DNA from: Humulus lupulus
Taxonomy: Eukaryota > Streptophyta > Magnoliopsida > Rosales > Cannabaceae
NCBI RefSeq assembly: GCF_963169125.1
Contig: NC_084802.1
Location: 37,718,607-37,782,606, forward strand
DNA: 64,000 bases
Direction of reading: 5' to 3'
The notes beneath the pieces are model-generated. The model saw nothing but the letters and a program-made list of their open reading frames with translations. It was not told the origin of the DNA and searched no databases. Made by a program: the position numbers and the translations under genes. Positions 12,111-22,883 of the stretch are shown here, one piece after another. How positions within the stretch are numbered: position 1 is the stretch's first letter; every line of letters begins with the position of its first letter.

Positions 12111-13107
12111 ACCTCCAGTTCAGCCAAAACCCCTGTTTTTCTTCCCTTGCGTTTTCTCTTGGAACCAACCCTTCAAACCGAGTTTAAACACCACCCAAAC
12201 CTCCAATACAATCCCTAAACTTGTTCTATATCACACCCTTAGCAAAACCCAAGACAAACCCCAATTAAAACTTCCATCAATTCCAACAATCCTCCATAGA
12301 AACACAAGCTGAAATCTAACACTAAAATAGGGTATAACCAGAAACTCAATGGATAAAACTCACCTCAAACCTCCTTTGAACCTTCCTCAATAGCTAAACC
12401 AGGTCCATTAACTCAGCCCTTTGATCTCCTAGCTTAATTCCACACTTTGAGCTCAAGAACCCCAAAGAAGAGAGTGGAGGAAATGAACGTACGGGAAGGA
12501 AGAAGAAGACAACTCTGTTTTTGCTCTGTTCTTCTACAGCCCTCCTAAGTCATATATATCCAAACCCCAAATGACCAAAATACCCTTAAGTCACCTTAAG
12601 CCTCTAAAACCACTTCAAGGGTAAAATTGGTACTTTCCACTTATCCCGTTAATCATAATTAACGCTTCCCAGTTCACGCTAATCTCAATACTCTCAAACT
12701 CCAATAATTCACATCCTGTTACCCTTTAATGCCCGGTAACACTCTAATCATTAAATGTGACCCGAGACTCACCCCGAGCCTCGAGCTTAAGCCTGTTATG
12801 ACCAAACCGATAATTAACATACCATGATCGTCTCATGCCAAATGGCTCGAACAAACCCACATCATAATGTGGTCTCAAAATATATCACCAACATGCATCC
12901 AAATAAACAATTTACCCTCAACGGGCCAAATTACCATCACACCCCTGTAATTAGAAATATGGACTCACATGCGTGCATTTCACATCATATCATAATATAA
13001 TCAACATATACATGCATTTTTTCAATTTATAACATAATTAAGCAAGTATGGCCCTCCCGGCCTACTATTCACGCCGTTAAACACATCGGAGAATTCGGGG
13101 CATTACA

Positions 13108-13502
13108 GCTTATGGTCATATCAAACTACTGCTAGAACCTCAACTAGACATACTCCATTTCCCCTAGCTTATGGACATGAAGCAATGGTACTAGTTGAGT
13201 TAACACCCCCCCCCCCCCCCCCCCAATTGCATCGGAGGAATACGTATGACCAAGATCAAAAAGTAGCCAGATACTTCAACTCTCGAGTCAAGAATAGAAG
13301 GTTTGCCCCAAGAGATCTAGTATTGTGACAAGTGTTCCAAAACACTAGGGATCCTGCAGCAGGAGTTTTGGGACCAAATTGGGAAGGACCATATCAAATC
13401 GTAGAAGTACTACAACTAGGAACATACAAACTTGCTTGACTAAATGGTGAACTAATTTCAAGGTACTAGAATGGTGAACACTTGCGAAAATATTATCAAT
13501 GA
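13108..13502 (+). pseudogene. pol: Tat-lineage integrase C-terminal part
   Basis: It continues the fragment at 10257-10715: WSYQTTARTSTRHTPFPLAY, GHEAMVLVEL, then a run of 19 C bases at 13206-13224, and in later frames VARYFNSRVKNRRFAPRDLV, then GPNWEGPYQIVEVLQLGTYK and GEHLRKYYQ with a stop at 13500-13502. This is the usual C-terminus of Tat-lineage Pol. Several stops (after DLVL, KLA and SRY) and the C-run make it non-functional. Confidence 0.8.
13206..13224. repeat. Poly-C tract (19 C)
   Basis: A pure run of 19 C lies in the integrase frame. A second run of 22 C lies in the same element at 16500-16521. Confidence 0.95.
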
Positions 13503-14339
13503 ATATTGGTCGAAGGCACGTTTTTCCCACTTACTCCGAACAGCATTATTCTTGATCCATTTTTAAAGGCACGATTATTGCCCTTTTCTTTGGTTGTAAG
13601 GCATGTATTGCCCATTTTTGTACTACTACCAATTATTACGCAAACAATTTTTTTAGTTATATGGTTATAAGGCAGGTTTTTTCCCTTAATAAATGACCAA
13701 TAACCTAGTTCAATTCAGTTCTTTATGTTTTTTCTTCAAAAACATGCATTGCTCGTAGAATTTTTAAATTCAATAGACATGTTTTGTCCATTTTATTACG
13801 ATATATATACAAGGGAGTGTGCTCGACACACTCATTATTGCCAATTTTGTCATTAAACAAGTATTACGTAATATGTGTGATTCTTAAACAAAATTCCAAG
13901 TATACTGCTATATGATACAACATTCAAGCAGATGTGTTAGCTCGAGCAAGTTTGGCTATTTGGCAAGTGACCAAGGACTGACCTCCTCGATCACTTGGGG
14001 GGGAATATAGGGTATACATGCTCGCACATATGTAAATAAGTTAAAATAGCACAGCTGAGTAATACTTAGAAATTTTTCAAAAATTTATAAAGTATTGTTC
14101 TTCGTCCAGCAAGGACATAAAAAACCAAGATGCTCTAAATATTTGAAATGAGCAATAGAGTTTAAATCGTATATAGCAAAGCAAATTGTTATATCAAAAG
14201 AAAATCATATGAGCAGTATATAATATGAATAAAGCAAGAGTAAAAATAGTCACACATATTATCCAAGATTAAAAGATGCTCGACCAGCCATTGTTTTTGC
14301 ACCAAGGACCTTAAGATCCAAGGTGAAATAAAAAAAAAA
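13503..14339. other. Tat element 3' untranslated spacer
   Basis: AT-rich sequence follows the pol stop, with repeated GGCACG/GGCAGG-TTTT-CCC phrases (about 13515, 13570, 13600, 13670) that look like an eroded short repeat. No coding signal is seen. It separates sense pol from the antisense gene. Confidence 0.55.
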
Positions 14340-16499
14340 AAGAGAAAAAAAATAACATGCCCTTCTCAAGGCTCCACTGCCTCGGCATCTTCCCCCTCTG
14401 ACACTTCTTGCTCGACTTCAGGAGTGGCAGGGATTTCTTCAGTAGTAGAAGCAAGTTCCTCCTCTTCACGAGCAACGCACTTGGCGATTTCTTTGTCGCG
14501 AAGATGAGTAGGGATGTAGTCAAAATTAGCCTCCTTATTGTTCTTCCAAAATCAGAAAAAGCAATTAAAGGCCGCTTTCTTGAACTTGGTCAAGTTCGAG
14601 GAGTGTGACTCATTTTCACGCTAAAGCTCTTCCTCGAGAAGCTTCTTCTCCTCCACCGACTTGAGCTGCTGCACCTTAAGTTCTTTAACACGAACGTCAA
14701 GATTGTTCCTCTTATCTTCAAGCTCCTCCAGCTGGTGCTTGAGTTTTTCCCCTGACTCCTCGAGCACCTTGATCACTTTGCTTTTATTATCAATCTTGGT
14801 GTTTTTGCTATCGAGGTCCTTCTCCAATTCCTAAGCAGCTTGAAACTAGAGAGTGTGGCTGTCCTTAAAGTGTTTCACGGCATCCCACGGTTTCCTCAAG
14901 GCCACCTCGAGTTTGACTGCTTCGACACGGGTGTTGATGAGAGTAATAACACCCTACAGAAACAAAGCAAGACGAGGTTAAGCACATGAAATGAATAAAC
15001 GAGTATAAGACTTGGAAGAAAAATTAGGAAACAAATAAAGAGCAACTCAACGAAAGGATCTCGGATAGTGCTCGTCCAAGAGTGGAGTTGACCAACACGT
15101 TTTGATTCTTGAAGATAACATCACACTCGTCGGGTGTTGAACAAGGGTCTGGACCCGGGAAGAGATAGAGCAAGTGGTTGTTTCAATTTTTCCTTACTCG
15201 TTCCTTCTCGTCTGAGAGGGGGCCCATTTCACGTGCAGGGGGTGGAGTGTCTTACTACTCGGGGGCGACAGTAGGAGGAGTGTCTGACGATTAGCTGGAA
15301 GGTGCTGTCGGAGAAGCAACAAAAGATCTGCGAGCAGGAGGATCACTCCTCTACTATTTTGTTATTGGCTCTTTGCTCGAACCGGCCCCCAAAGCCACCT
15401 TTCTCTTAGTACTATTTTTTGTCAGATCTGGAGGGGAAGCATAGAGTTTGAACATCTCTGAATCAGACATAATTGTAGTAAAAAAATGCAAGTGTATTAG
15501 ATTACGAAAATATATAAATAAGCAGTACACTTCCGCAAAATGTCATATGACTCGGAAGACTTTTCAAAATAGCCTACGACCACAATATTCACACAACACA
15601 GAGGAATAACTATATTACGTGGAATCCCATCCTCGTCGTCAAGAGACATGGGCTGGTTCTCCTCCACTTCCAGCACTTTCTTGTCTTTTCCTTTGTCAGC
15701 AGAAGGTGCTGAGGCTCGAGGGCAAGGAACATCACCTTGTTCCCTTATGTTGATCCCTGTTGTCCTCCTTTGAGGGGCAGGGACTGCCTGAGGCTGGTCG
15801 GAACATCCCAAATCTTACTCAACTACTTCCTTAGTAGTTCCTCCACTACCAACACCTTCTTCATTGGCGTGGTGGGTAATGAGCAGATCGAATCTACTCA
15901 GGTTCTCATCGGTTACAAGCAGTCTACAGTTCTTTGCTTCAAAGGGAAGCAGATCTAAGACCACTGCTCACCTGGCCATGTCCACAGTAGGAATAGATCT
16001 ATCCCATGGCTCTAAAGTGCAACAAGAAAAAATGAGGCCAAGGAAATAAAGGGGAAACGAAGAATGTGACCTCACAGACTAAAATAATTACTTGCTTGTT
16101 GGAAAACTCAGTTGTCTGCGACTAGGGAAGTTGTTAGAAAATACTCCTTATTATAACTGCCCATGTTGCTCCTAAACGTGGGCTGAGTCAGGAACTTCCT
16201 GGTTTTGTCCCGGTGACAGAAGTAGAAAAACCCAATACCTTTATGGCTTGGATTTGATTTCAAATCAAATAAGTAATGGACCTCATGAGGAATAGGAGCA
16301 GCCCATCCTTGATTGTGATAAGGATAAATAATGTTGAGAGAATTAAGTATCCATTTGGGGTTATTTGAAAGGAGCGATGTTGAAGTAATTTGCGACGTTG
16401 GGAGACTGGCGCCTGCTTGAATATTATATCTCGGCCAGGCATTGTACGCACCACCAGGACTGTGCGCCCGTTGGTCGAGTCAAGGAAGAACTAAATCTA

Positions 16500-16521
16500 C
16501 CCCCCCCCCCCCCCCCCCCCC
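16500..16521. repeat. Poly-C tract (22 C)
   Basis: An uninterrupted run of 22 C lies in the antisense-gene region of the Tat element. Confidence 0.95.
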
Positions 16522-16699
16522 TAAGTCAATATCTTTGGGGATACTCCCTAAGTAATCGACTTGAGAGGGTACTGGCTAGAGCCACATACCACTTAACCTG
16601 CCTCCTCGAGCAAGATTTTCTCTTCGCGAAGAGTCTTATGATATCGGTTAGCTGCTCGTCGTCAAAATTAATCTCATCAAAAGGCGCATCTTGAGGTCA

Positions 16700-16708
16700 T
16701 GCCTGTGG

Positions 16709-16740
<32 letters not shown>

Positions 16741-16741
16741 G
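16700..16741. repeat. Trinucleotide repeat encoding poly-Gln on the minus strand
   Basis: About 12 copies of TTG on the plus strand read as CAA (Gln) in the antisense frame following QSEQLERE. A stop in this copy precedes the run. Confidence 0.85.
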
Positions 16742-17733
16742 CTATTCTCTTTCTAGTTGTTCGGATTGTTGTTGGTGTATGGGTTGCTCAAAATTTTTCC
16801 CATTGGTTGCATACCTAGCAACTTGAGGATTTGTAGCAGATCTGTGTCTGGTTGTTTGCTTGATCTTAGCCATAGCTGAAGAACAGAAGGCAACAGTTAT
16901 GACCTCTTCATCAAACGAAGACCTGCTAGTTGCCCTCCATCTGGTCGGAATTCTGACCAGGAGTGGATCAACAGAGTCAGGATGCACAATAAAATTCCAA
17001 ATATTTATAAGGAATTTCATTATTCCTTACTCTAATTCCTCAATCTTCTAACAATATTCCTATTCGGGAACAAAATGAAAATCATAATGAGAGTGCTCAC
17101 CAGATTCATCAGATGGTTTCGGAATATCACGATTGAGGTCTATATCTGTTCGACTCCATTCCACTTCATCAACCAGTGTCTATAGCAAGTCCGGGTCAAT
17201 AGAATAATCACTCCCCCAGTGATCACGTGGATACATCTGGTGAAAAGTAGAGGGGAGGTGAGTTTTTTTACCAGCCTATGTGTGTGCCTAACTAAGTGTG
17301 ATCTGTTCGAGAAACACGATTCTACGCTCGAGTAGAAACTAGTGCGAATTTAAAAGGCAAACAATACTTCTTTGAGTTTTCAAAAAAATCCTAGCCAACA
17401 GCACAATCAAGGGTAACCCAAGACCTAAAATCATTTTTCTACTCCCTAAATAGACATTTTCCTAGAAAATAAATGATTTTTGCAAAAAATAGCCAAGTTT
17501 TTACTTAAAAAATCAAGAACATACAGATACAAAATCTCCAAAAAAAAATTCATGCAAACACAAAAAAATGAAGTTAGAAACTTACTGTGATGAAAATTTG
17601 GTTGAAAGACCGGGAGAAAATTGGGATTTTTGGAAGAGGAAATGAACAGCAAGGTCACAAGTTTGAGAGGATTTCTAAGAAAAAGAAATCTTGGGAAAGT
17701 TGAAAAAGTAAAGAAAGATGGGTTATCGGAAGA

Positions 17734-17745
17734 CCTATTTATAGG
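17734..17745 (-). promoter_or_regulatory. Probable TATA box of the antisense gene
   Basis: On the minus strand the sequence reads CCTATAAATAGG, a strong plant TATA box, about 500 bp upstream of the first antisense coding piece. It is followed by a pyrimidine-rich stretch of 5' UTR type, and at about 17587 by CATCACA then GTAAGTTT, a good splice donor, suggesting a 5' UTR intron. This is inferred from motif and position only. Confidence 0.5.
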
Positions 17746-18056
17746 TAATGACTCAAAAGCGAGCAGATGAGGTCATCTTGAAAAATTCATCATGAGTTTC
17801 TGGGGTGATGTGATGTCATGCGCGTGGGTTGGTGAAAAGGTGCATCATTTTTCGCTGAAAAGGTGCAATGATGACAGAGTGGGAAAGTATGACAGATGCT
17901 AAGGAAACCCAAAAGTCGTCAGTTGCGTATTCAAGGAGGCATGGACATTGTGTATAAAGCAAAGCTATGAGCTGTAAAGTGATATTAAGAAGGTGAATAG
18001 ATGCTTACCTCATCGAAGATTGGAAGTTTATCCAGTGTTGGTCGCCCTAGGATAAA

Positions 18057-18069
18057 CTTGGGGAGCAAA
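18057..18069 (+). other. Polypurine tract of the Tat element
   Basis: CTTGGGGAGCAAA lies directly before the TGTTTAACC start of the presumed 3' LTR. The position and purine content are those expected for plus-strand priming. Confidence 0.65.
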
Positions 18070-18805
18070 TGTTTAACCCAATTTTGACTTGATGACGTGG
18101 CTTCTACGAAAGAGACACGTGGTGTCATACCACATTAAATTCAGGAAGCTGGTCGGAGGGAGTAGCTGCTCGAGAAGGCTACATCAAAATATAAAATATT
18201 TTTTAGCAAAGATCCAATAACTTGCTCGGTGATGGAGCAGACTAGTACCATCCCATGAAGCTGCTCGGAGTACAAGACTTGCTCGATGAACAGGATGCTT
18301 TAACCCAAAGATCCGGGTTTCATGAAACACTATCAAATATCCCAAGATATTTATGTAACTGATAATTAAATTGTATTATTCCTATATTATTTGAATATGT
18401 AATTGAATGTACTGATCCCACACCTACACTTGTATGGGTCATAGCCCACTAAGACTCTATAAATAAGAAGTTCGTTCAATCATTAAGGCTAAGTGAAAAT
18501 TATGCCCTCCTGACACATTAATAAAGGAAAAGCTAAAGATTTCTTTTGTAAGCACTTTACGAACAAAACCCTTCGAATTGTATTCATTTGTCAGCTTAAG
18601 AAACTCAGTTAAACCATATTTCTTCTTGATCTTGAGTTTGACAATTCTTTGATAAACAAAAGTGCAAGTGGACGTAGGTCATTTCCAATTCTTGGGGCCG
18701 AACCACTATAAAATATTTTGTGTCGTTTTCTTGATTTCAGTTCGTTATAATTTTGTTCTATCGTTTAAATTGACTCAGTTTCGTTGACCAAAACGATGGT
18801 CAACA
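18070..18805 (+). repeat. 3' LTR of the Tat-lineage element
   Basis: It starts TGTTTAACCCAATTTTGAC after the polypurine tract and ends CGATGGTCAACA, giving a 736 bp LTR with TG..CA ends. A TATA box (CTCTATAAATAAG) lies near 18455, as expected for the U3/R boundary. The 5' LTR is not in the window, so the far end is judged from the ending motif and from the start of a different repeat at 18806. Confidence 0.65.
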
Positions 18806-20007
18806 AAGTTTAGGGTGTTGATTTTAATTTTTTGGTTTAAGTTTAGGGGTTGGATTTAATTTTTAATTTTTTTGTTTATTTAAATTATTTCAAAGTTTTA
18901 ATTATATGTTTTTTGTTTTATTAAGAGTAAATACTTATTTGGTACCATGTATTTTATCGAAATACACACTTGGTACCTTATGTTTATAATAATGATCATT
19001 TGGTAACCTCTATTTGATATCCGTATCCGTTTGGTACTCTCCACAAAAATCTGGTCAACCCAAATTTTAAATATAACCATAGCCCATCATTTTAATCATT
19101 TATTTAATTTTCTTTTATTTTTGTTATTTTAAAATGATATAAAAATATTTTTTGAATTAATAAACGAAAAACAAAAAAAATGTTTTTATAAATCAATCAA
19201 TTAAAATTAATCACAAATAAAAAATCAAATCTTACCCTTAAACTTAAACCCAAAAATTAAAATCAACATCTTAAACTTAAAAGCCAAAATTTAAAGTAAA
19301 CTCAAACAAAATAGTTTAATTACAACTTAAAAAAATTATTAGGTTTTTAGTTTACTTTAATTGATTTCAAAATATTGGTTTTAGTTTTTTTCTTTTTAAA
19401 AAAAACTTTTATTTGGAATTAAAAATGTTTGTGTTTATTTAATTAATTAAAATAGATTTATTCAATATATTTATTTTAAAATAAATTTATATTATTTTTA
19501 TTACTTTTTGATTGATTAATTTATAAAATATTTTTTGGTCTATTAATCAGAAAATATTTTAAAATCATTTAAAAATAACAAAATCAAAAGAGGACTGAAT
19601 AAATCATTGAAAGGGGGCAAAATCGTCATATTTGAAATTTTGGTTGACTAGATTCCAACATAGGGTACCAAAATAGTACGAATTGCAAATAGAGGGTACC
19701 GAATGATTATTATTATAAACATAGGGTATCAAGTATGTATTTTGATAAAATACAAGATATCAAATAAGTATTTACCATTTTATTAATTCAGAAAATATTT
19801 TTAAAACATTTTAAAATAACAAAAACAAAAAGAAAATTAAATAATCACTAAAAAGATGGATAATATGGTCATATTTGAAATATAAGTTGACCAAATTGCA
19901 GTGGAAGGTTTCAAACTAGTATGAATTGCAAATAGATGGTATTGAATGATCATTATTATAAGTGTGTATTTCGATAAAACACAGGGTACCAAATGAGTAT
20001 TTACCCT
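18806..20007. mobile_element. Self-nested Mutator-like foldback elements
   Basis: The composite consists of a complete foldback copy (18925-19777) with sequence of the same family on either side. The 119 bp to its left resembles the inverted interior at about 19190-19300, and the piece at 19787-20007 repeats the right arm (LTR-like words such as CAGAAAATATTTT, ATTGCAAATAGA and GATAAAACACAGGGTACC). The simplest reading is insertion of one family member into another. Confidence 0.65.
18925..19777. mobile_element. Mutator-like foldback element with 9 bp TSD
   Basis: The arms start GAGTAAATACTTATTTGGTA and, reversed, TGGTAAATACTTATTTGATA. The flanks are TTTTATTAA at 18916-18924 and again at 19778-19786, a perfect 9 bp duplication, which with the long inverted repeats fits Mutator-like elements. 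Each arm has four GGTACC or one-off sites: 18941, 18972, 19002, 19033 on the left and 19664, 19695, 19725, 19756 on the right, steps 31/30/31. There is no transposase, so it is nonautonomous. Confidence 0.75.
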
Positions 20008-21591
20008 AGTAATAATTATATATACATTCAAATAAATATATATATATATTTATATATTATGTCATTTATTTGTATTCAAATGAGACAATCAAATATTTAT
20101 TCCACATTTGAATTACATGAATTACTTTTAAATATGTAATAGTTTATTAGGAAGTTTTTATTATTATTGTTGTTAAAATTGATACTTTCGGGTGTTTTGA
20201 ATTTTTTTTTGTATAGGTATCTCTATTTAGTTATAATCTCTCAATTAGAATACTATTAATTTGGTCTCAAAGCTATTCTTGTATAGATGTTTTATTGTAT
20301 TTATAATCTTCCACTCACCATTATACTCCATACAAATAAAATTAATATACCTGTCATAAAATTAATTTTTTAGTTTAATAAGTGTAAAATATAAATGTCA
20401 TATTAATTATCTTATAGTCATTGTAAAATCATTCAAGTTCAATTTAACACACACAAAGCGGCCATAAACGACATTATGTGACCCTATAAATCAAATAGGA
20501 TAGCTTAATGAAATTTGTCTATTACTAAAAAAATACACTGAGCGGCCTTGTGCGACCTTATAAGGTCGCAGGATCACACATGGTCGCTTATTTGCATGTC
20601 GTCTTCGATCTTGAGACTATCTTATTTTCACACCAAAATTTTGATATTTTTGCAGAAAAATTTAAATTTATGCTTAATATATTTATATAATTCAAAATAA
20701 TAAATACCCAATTATTAAATATGAGCTTCAAGTTGATTACTAACATTTACAATTGTTAGATGAAAATTCATCATCCTCTTCAATGGTTTCTTGATTTTTT
20801 CTTCAGTTAATGTTGAATGAATTTACAACTGTAGATACAAAAGGAGTTGTAAAGATGAGAGATATCTTAAAAGCCAATCAAAACAAGAAAACGTGAACTG
20901 AAGTGGAAAATAGGGGGAGGAGAGTGAGGAGAGGTTGAGAAGAAGTGATGTTGAGGGGAGGGGTTTTTTTTTCCTGTTTAATCCAACTCAGAAAATTAAA
21001 ATATTAAACTAATGTTACTTAAGTTTTATTAAATCATTTTTAATTTAATTTTAAAGAAGATGGTCATTTTACTAATAAAATTTGTTGGGTGGTTAGTTTG
21101 CTAATAAAACTTTTCATTATTACTATTTTTACAAAACACTATTTTTTTTTCAGGGTTTTGCCCATAATTGTTATTTTTAAATCTGTGTTCATCATGGATG
21201 AACATAAGAACATAATTTTTGAGGGATTTTCCATAAATACTCAATTTTTATGATTTTTTTTTTTATATTTTTACTGTTATTTATTATTGTTATTATTTTT
21301 TTATATTTTTAGTAACTCAAGTTTTTAAAAATATGATTTTAATGTTTCAAAATTACAAAAATACGATTTACACTAAACATCAATCCATAAAACATAACGT
21401 TAAACAAACAACAAGAAAGCAACACGACAACAACCTATTAATAACACAGTGCAATCCATTGCAGTTAAAAAAAAACCAAAAAACAACACAAAAACATCAA
21501 AAAAGTTCATTTTTACATTTTAAAAATGTAACATACTACAATACAATATCAAAAAAGCAACTTAAATACAACACGACAACAACCTCACAAT
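20008..21591. other. AT-rich intergenic DNA, no gene
   Basis: No supported gene. Around 20450-20600 there is a relatively GC-rich patch with repeated GCGGCC and GGTCGC words (AGCGGCCTTGTGCGACC) that may be a remnant of a DNA transposon, but I cannot bound it. From about 21340 the sequence becomes CAA/AAC-rich, and this continues beyond the hAT-like insertion to about 23345. Confidence 0.5.
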
Positions 21592-22875
21592 CAGGGACGG
21601 AGCCACTCTTGACTATGTGTAGGCTCAAGCCTACACTGAAATATTAAAAAAAAACATAACCATAAATATGTATATAATATTTAATTATTGACTCGCTTTA
21701 TATTTTTAGTATAAGGAGACCTCACTTTCTAAATTGTCAAATTCATACTCATCTTAAGAACATATTAGTAGTCCATTAATTAGATTAAGGCAAATATATA
21801 TATATAAATTATTGTCTTTTAAAATTATAATCAAATTTATTTATATTGTCATATTATTAAAATTTGAAAAATATGGTAAAAAGATATTGCAAAAATATAA
21901 AAGATTAATCAATTTCTAGTTATAAGAATGATGAATTATAAACTGGGAATATACTCATTTGGTACCCTGTGTTTTTGCAAGATATCATTTTGGTACCCTC
22001 TGTTTTCAATAATGCTCATATGGTACCCTGTATTTTAAAATCGTACATATTTGGTACCCTAAACTCAGATTTGATAGATAAAATTTTGTCAATATGATCA
22101 AACTGTCATCAGTTATATGTAATTAAATTTAAATTTGTAACTTACATAATTGACAGCAGTTTGATTAAATTGACAAAATTTTATCTATCAAATCTGAGTT
22201 TAGGGTACCAAATATGTACGATTTTAAAATACAGGGTACCATATGAGCATTATTGAAAACAGATGGTACCAAAATGATACTTTGCAAAAAGATAGGGTAC
22301 CAAATGAGTATATTCCCTTATAAAATTAATCTATGTGTATTTAACGTAAATCCTCAATATTTTGAAAATGACCAGAATTGAGAACTTTAATTTCAAATTA
22401 TTCTAAAAAAATTGTGATGAAGTTCAACAAGCATACATACTAAAAGTTCTTTATAAACCTTACCTCAAGACATTTCCATTGATAAAATGTAGAATTCAAT
22501 CAAGAGCATTAAACAAAGTTTGGTTAGAGGAATTTTAAAATTGATACTATTATAGTAGAGAAAATATCATTTTCTATGATTATTTTGAAGAATCAATTGT
22601 AAAATAAAATAGAAGTTTAATATATTGTTTACTTGTGTATATTGAAATATATATTTTTTTTTATATCTTGACAATAACGTAATCATCCAATGATTTTAAA
22701 ACATGAATATTCGTAAATGCAAATTTTAGTTTATTCTTATGACAATGATTTTTTTTCTTTAAATGAACATATATATGAATATTTGAAAAGATAAATTTAG
22801 TATTAAAATATATTAATTGTGAATTAATTTTTTTGTTCAAGCCATCACTGAGTACAATTTCTAGCTTCGTCACTG
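21592..22875. mobile_element. hAT-type nonautonomous transposon with 8 bp TSD
   Basis: The left end is CAGGGACGGAGCCA and the right end, reversed, is CAGTGACGAAGCTA, so 11 of 14 terminal bases match and both begin CAG. The flanks are CTCACAAT (21584-21591) and CTCACAAC (22876-22883), 7 of 8 identical. Terminal CAGGG-type repeats with an 8 bp duplication are the hallmark of the hAT superfamily. It encodes no transposase and holds a foldback MITE at 21945-22317. Confidence 0.72.
21945..22317. mobile_element. Foldback MITE (Mutator-like), 373 bp, nested in the hAT element
   Basis: It is almost wholly palindromic: GGGAATATACTCATTTGGTA on the left is mirrored by TACCAAATGAGTATATTCCC on the right. 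The flanks are TTATAAACT (21936-21944) and TTATAAAAT (22318-22326), 8 of 9 identical. GGTACC occurs at 21961, 21992, 22022 and 22053, and in mirror image at 22204, 22235, 22265 and 22296, again in steps of 31/30/31. It is noncoding. Confidence 0.85.
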
Positions 22876-22883
22876 CTCACAAC

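Larger units (their letters stand above)
10716..13107 (-). mobile_element. Solo LTR (chromovirus-type family) inserted in the Tat integrase
   Basis: This 2392 bp sequence with TG..CA ends (TGTAACGCCC on the left, GCATTACA on the right) is flanked on both sides by consecutive pieces of one integrase, so the interior of the inserted element is gone. It matches the reverse complement of the LTR at 47902-50297 at both ends and in the block at 10950-11120. Orientation is called minus by comparison with the LTR-PBS order at 8009-10256. The flanking 5-mers (AAGGT and GCTTA) do not match; shifting by one base gives AGGTT and AGCTT, four of five. The open stretches at 10755-10973 and 11866-12312 are LTR sequence. 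Confidence 0.82.
14340..17240 (-). pseudogene. Antisense accessory gene (aORF) of the Tat element, decayed
   Basis: On the minus strand, opposite to pol, coding-like segments follow one another. An N-terminal piece (17230-17050) reads MYPRDHWGSDYSIDPDLL then a stop, with TLVDEVEWSRTDIDLNRDIP after it. MAKIKQTTRHRSATNPQVAR begins at 16873, followed by an about 12-residue poly-Gln and PFDEINFDDEQLTDIIRLF. A segment near 16260-16090 reads GIGFFYFCHRDKTRKFL. MSDSEMFKLYASPPDLTK begins at about 15470. A charged coiled-coil piece spans 14827-14621 (EKLKHQLEELEDKRNNLDV). The acidic tail ends near 14345. Extra antisense ORFs downstream of pol are known in Tat-lineage elements, and the FFYF region resembles proteins labelled as putative gypsy-type transposon products. 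Stops and lost splice sites prevent an exact model. Confidence 0.6.
17241..18069. other. Tat element region upstream of the antisense gene
   Basis: Apart from the TATA-like box and donor-like site noted separately, this holds AT-rich leader sequence. It ends at a purine-rich CTTGGGGAGCAAA just before 18070, which fits the polypurine tract of the Tat element. Confidence 0.5.

Noticed and set aside
11866..12312. 148-codon open frame on the plus strand
   Set aside because: It lies wholly inside the LTR at 10716-13107, is low in complexity and is kept open by the CG-rich stem-loop stretch; no homology recognised.
20450..20600. CACTA-type or other DNA transposon end with AGCGGCC words
   Set aside because: A few repeated GCGGCC/GGTCGC words are suggestive, but I could not find paired terminal repeats or a target duplication.
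21333..21647. 104-codon open frame
   Set aside because: Arises from CAA/AAC-rich repeats giving Lys/Thr/Gln/Asn-rich translation, and runs across the end of the hAT-type element.
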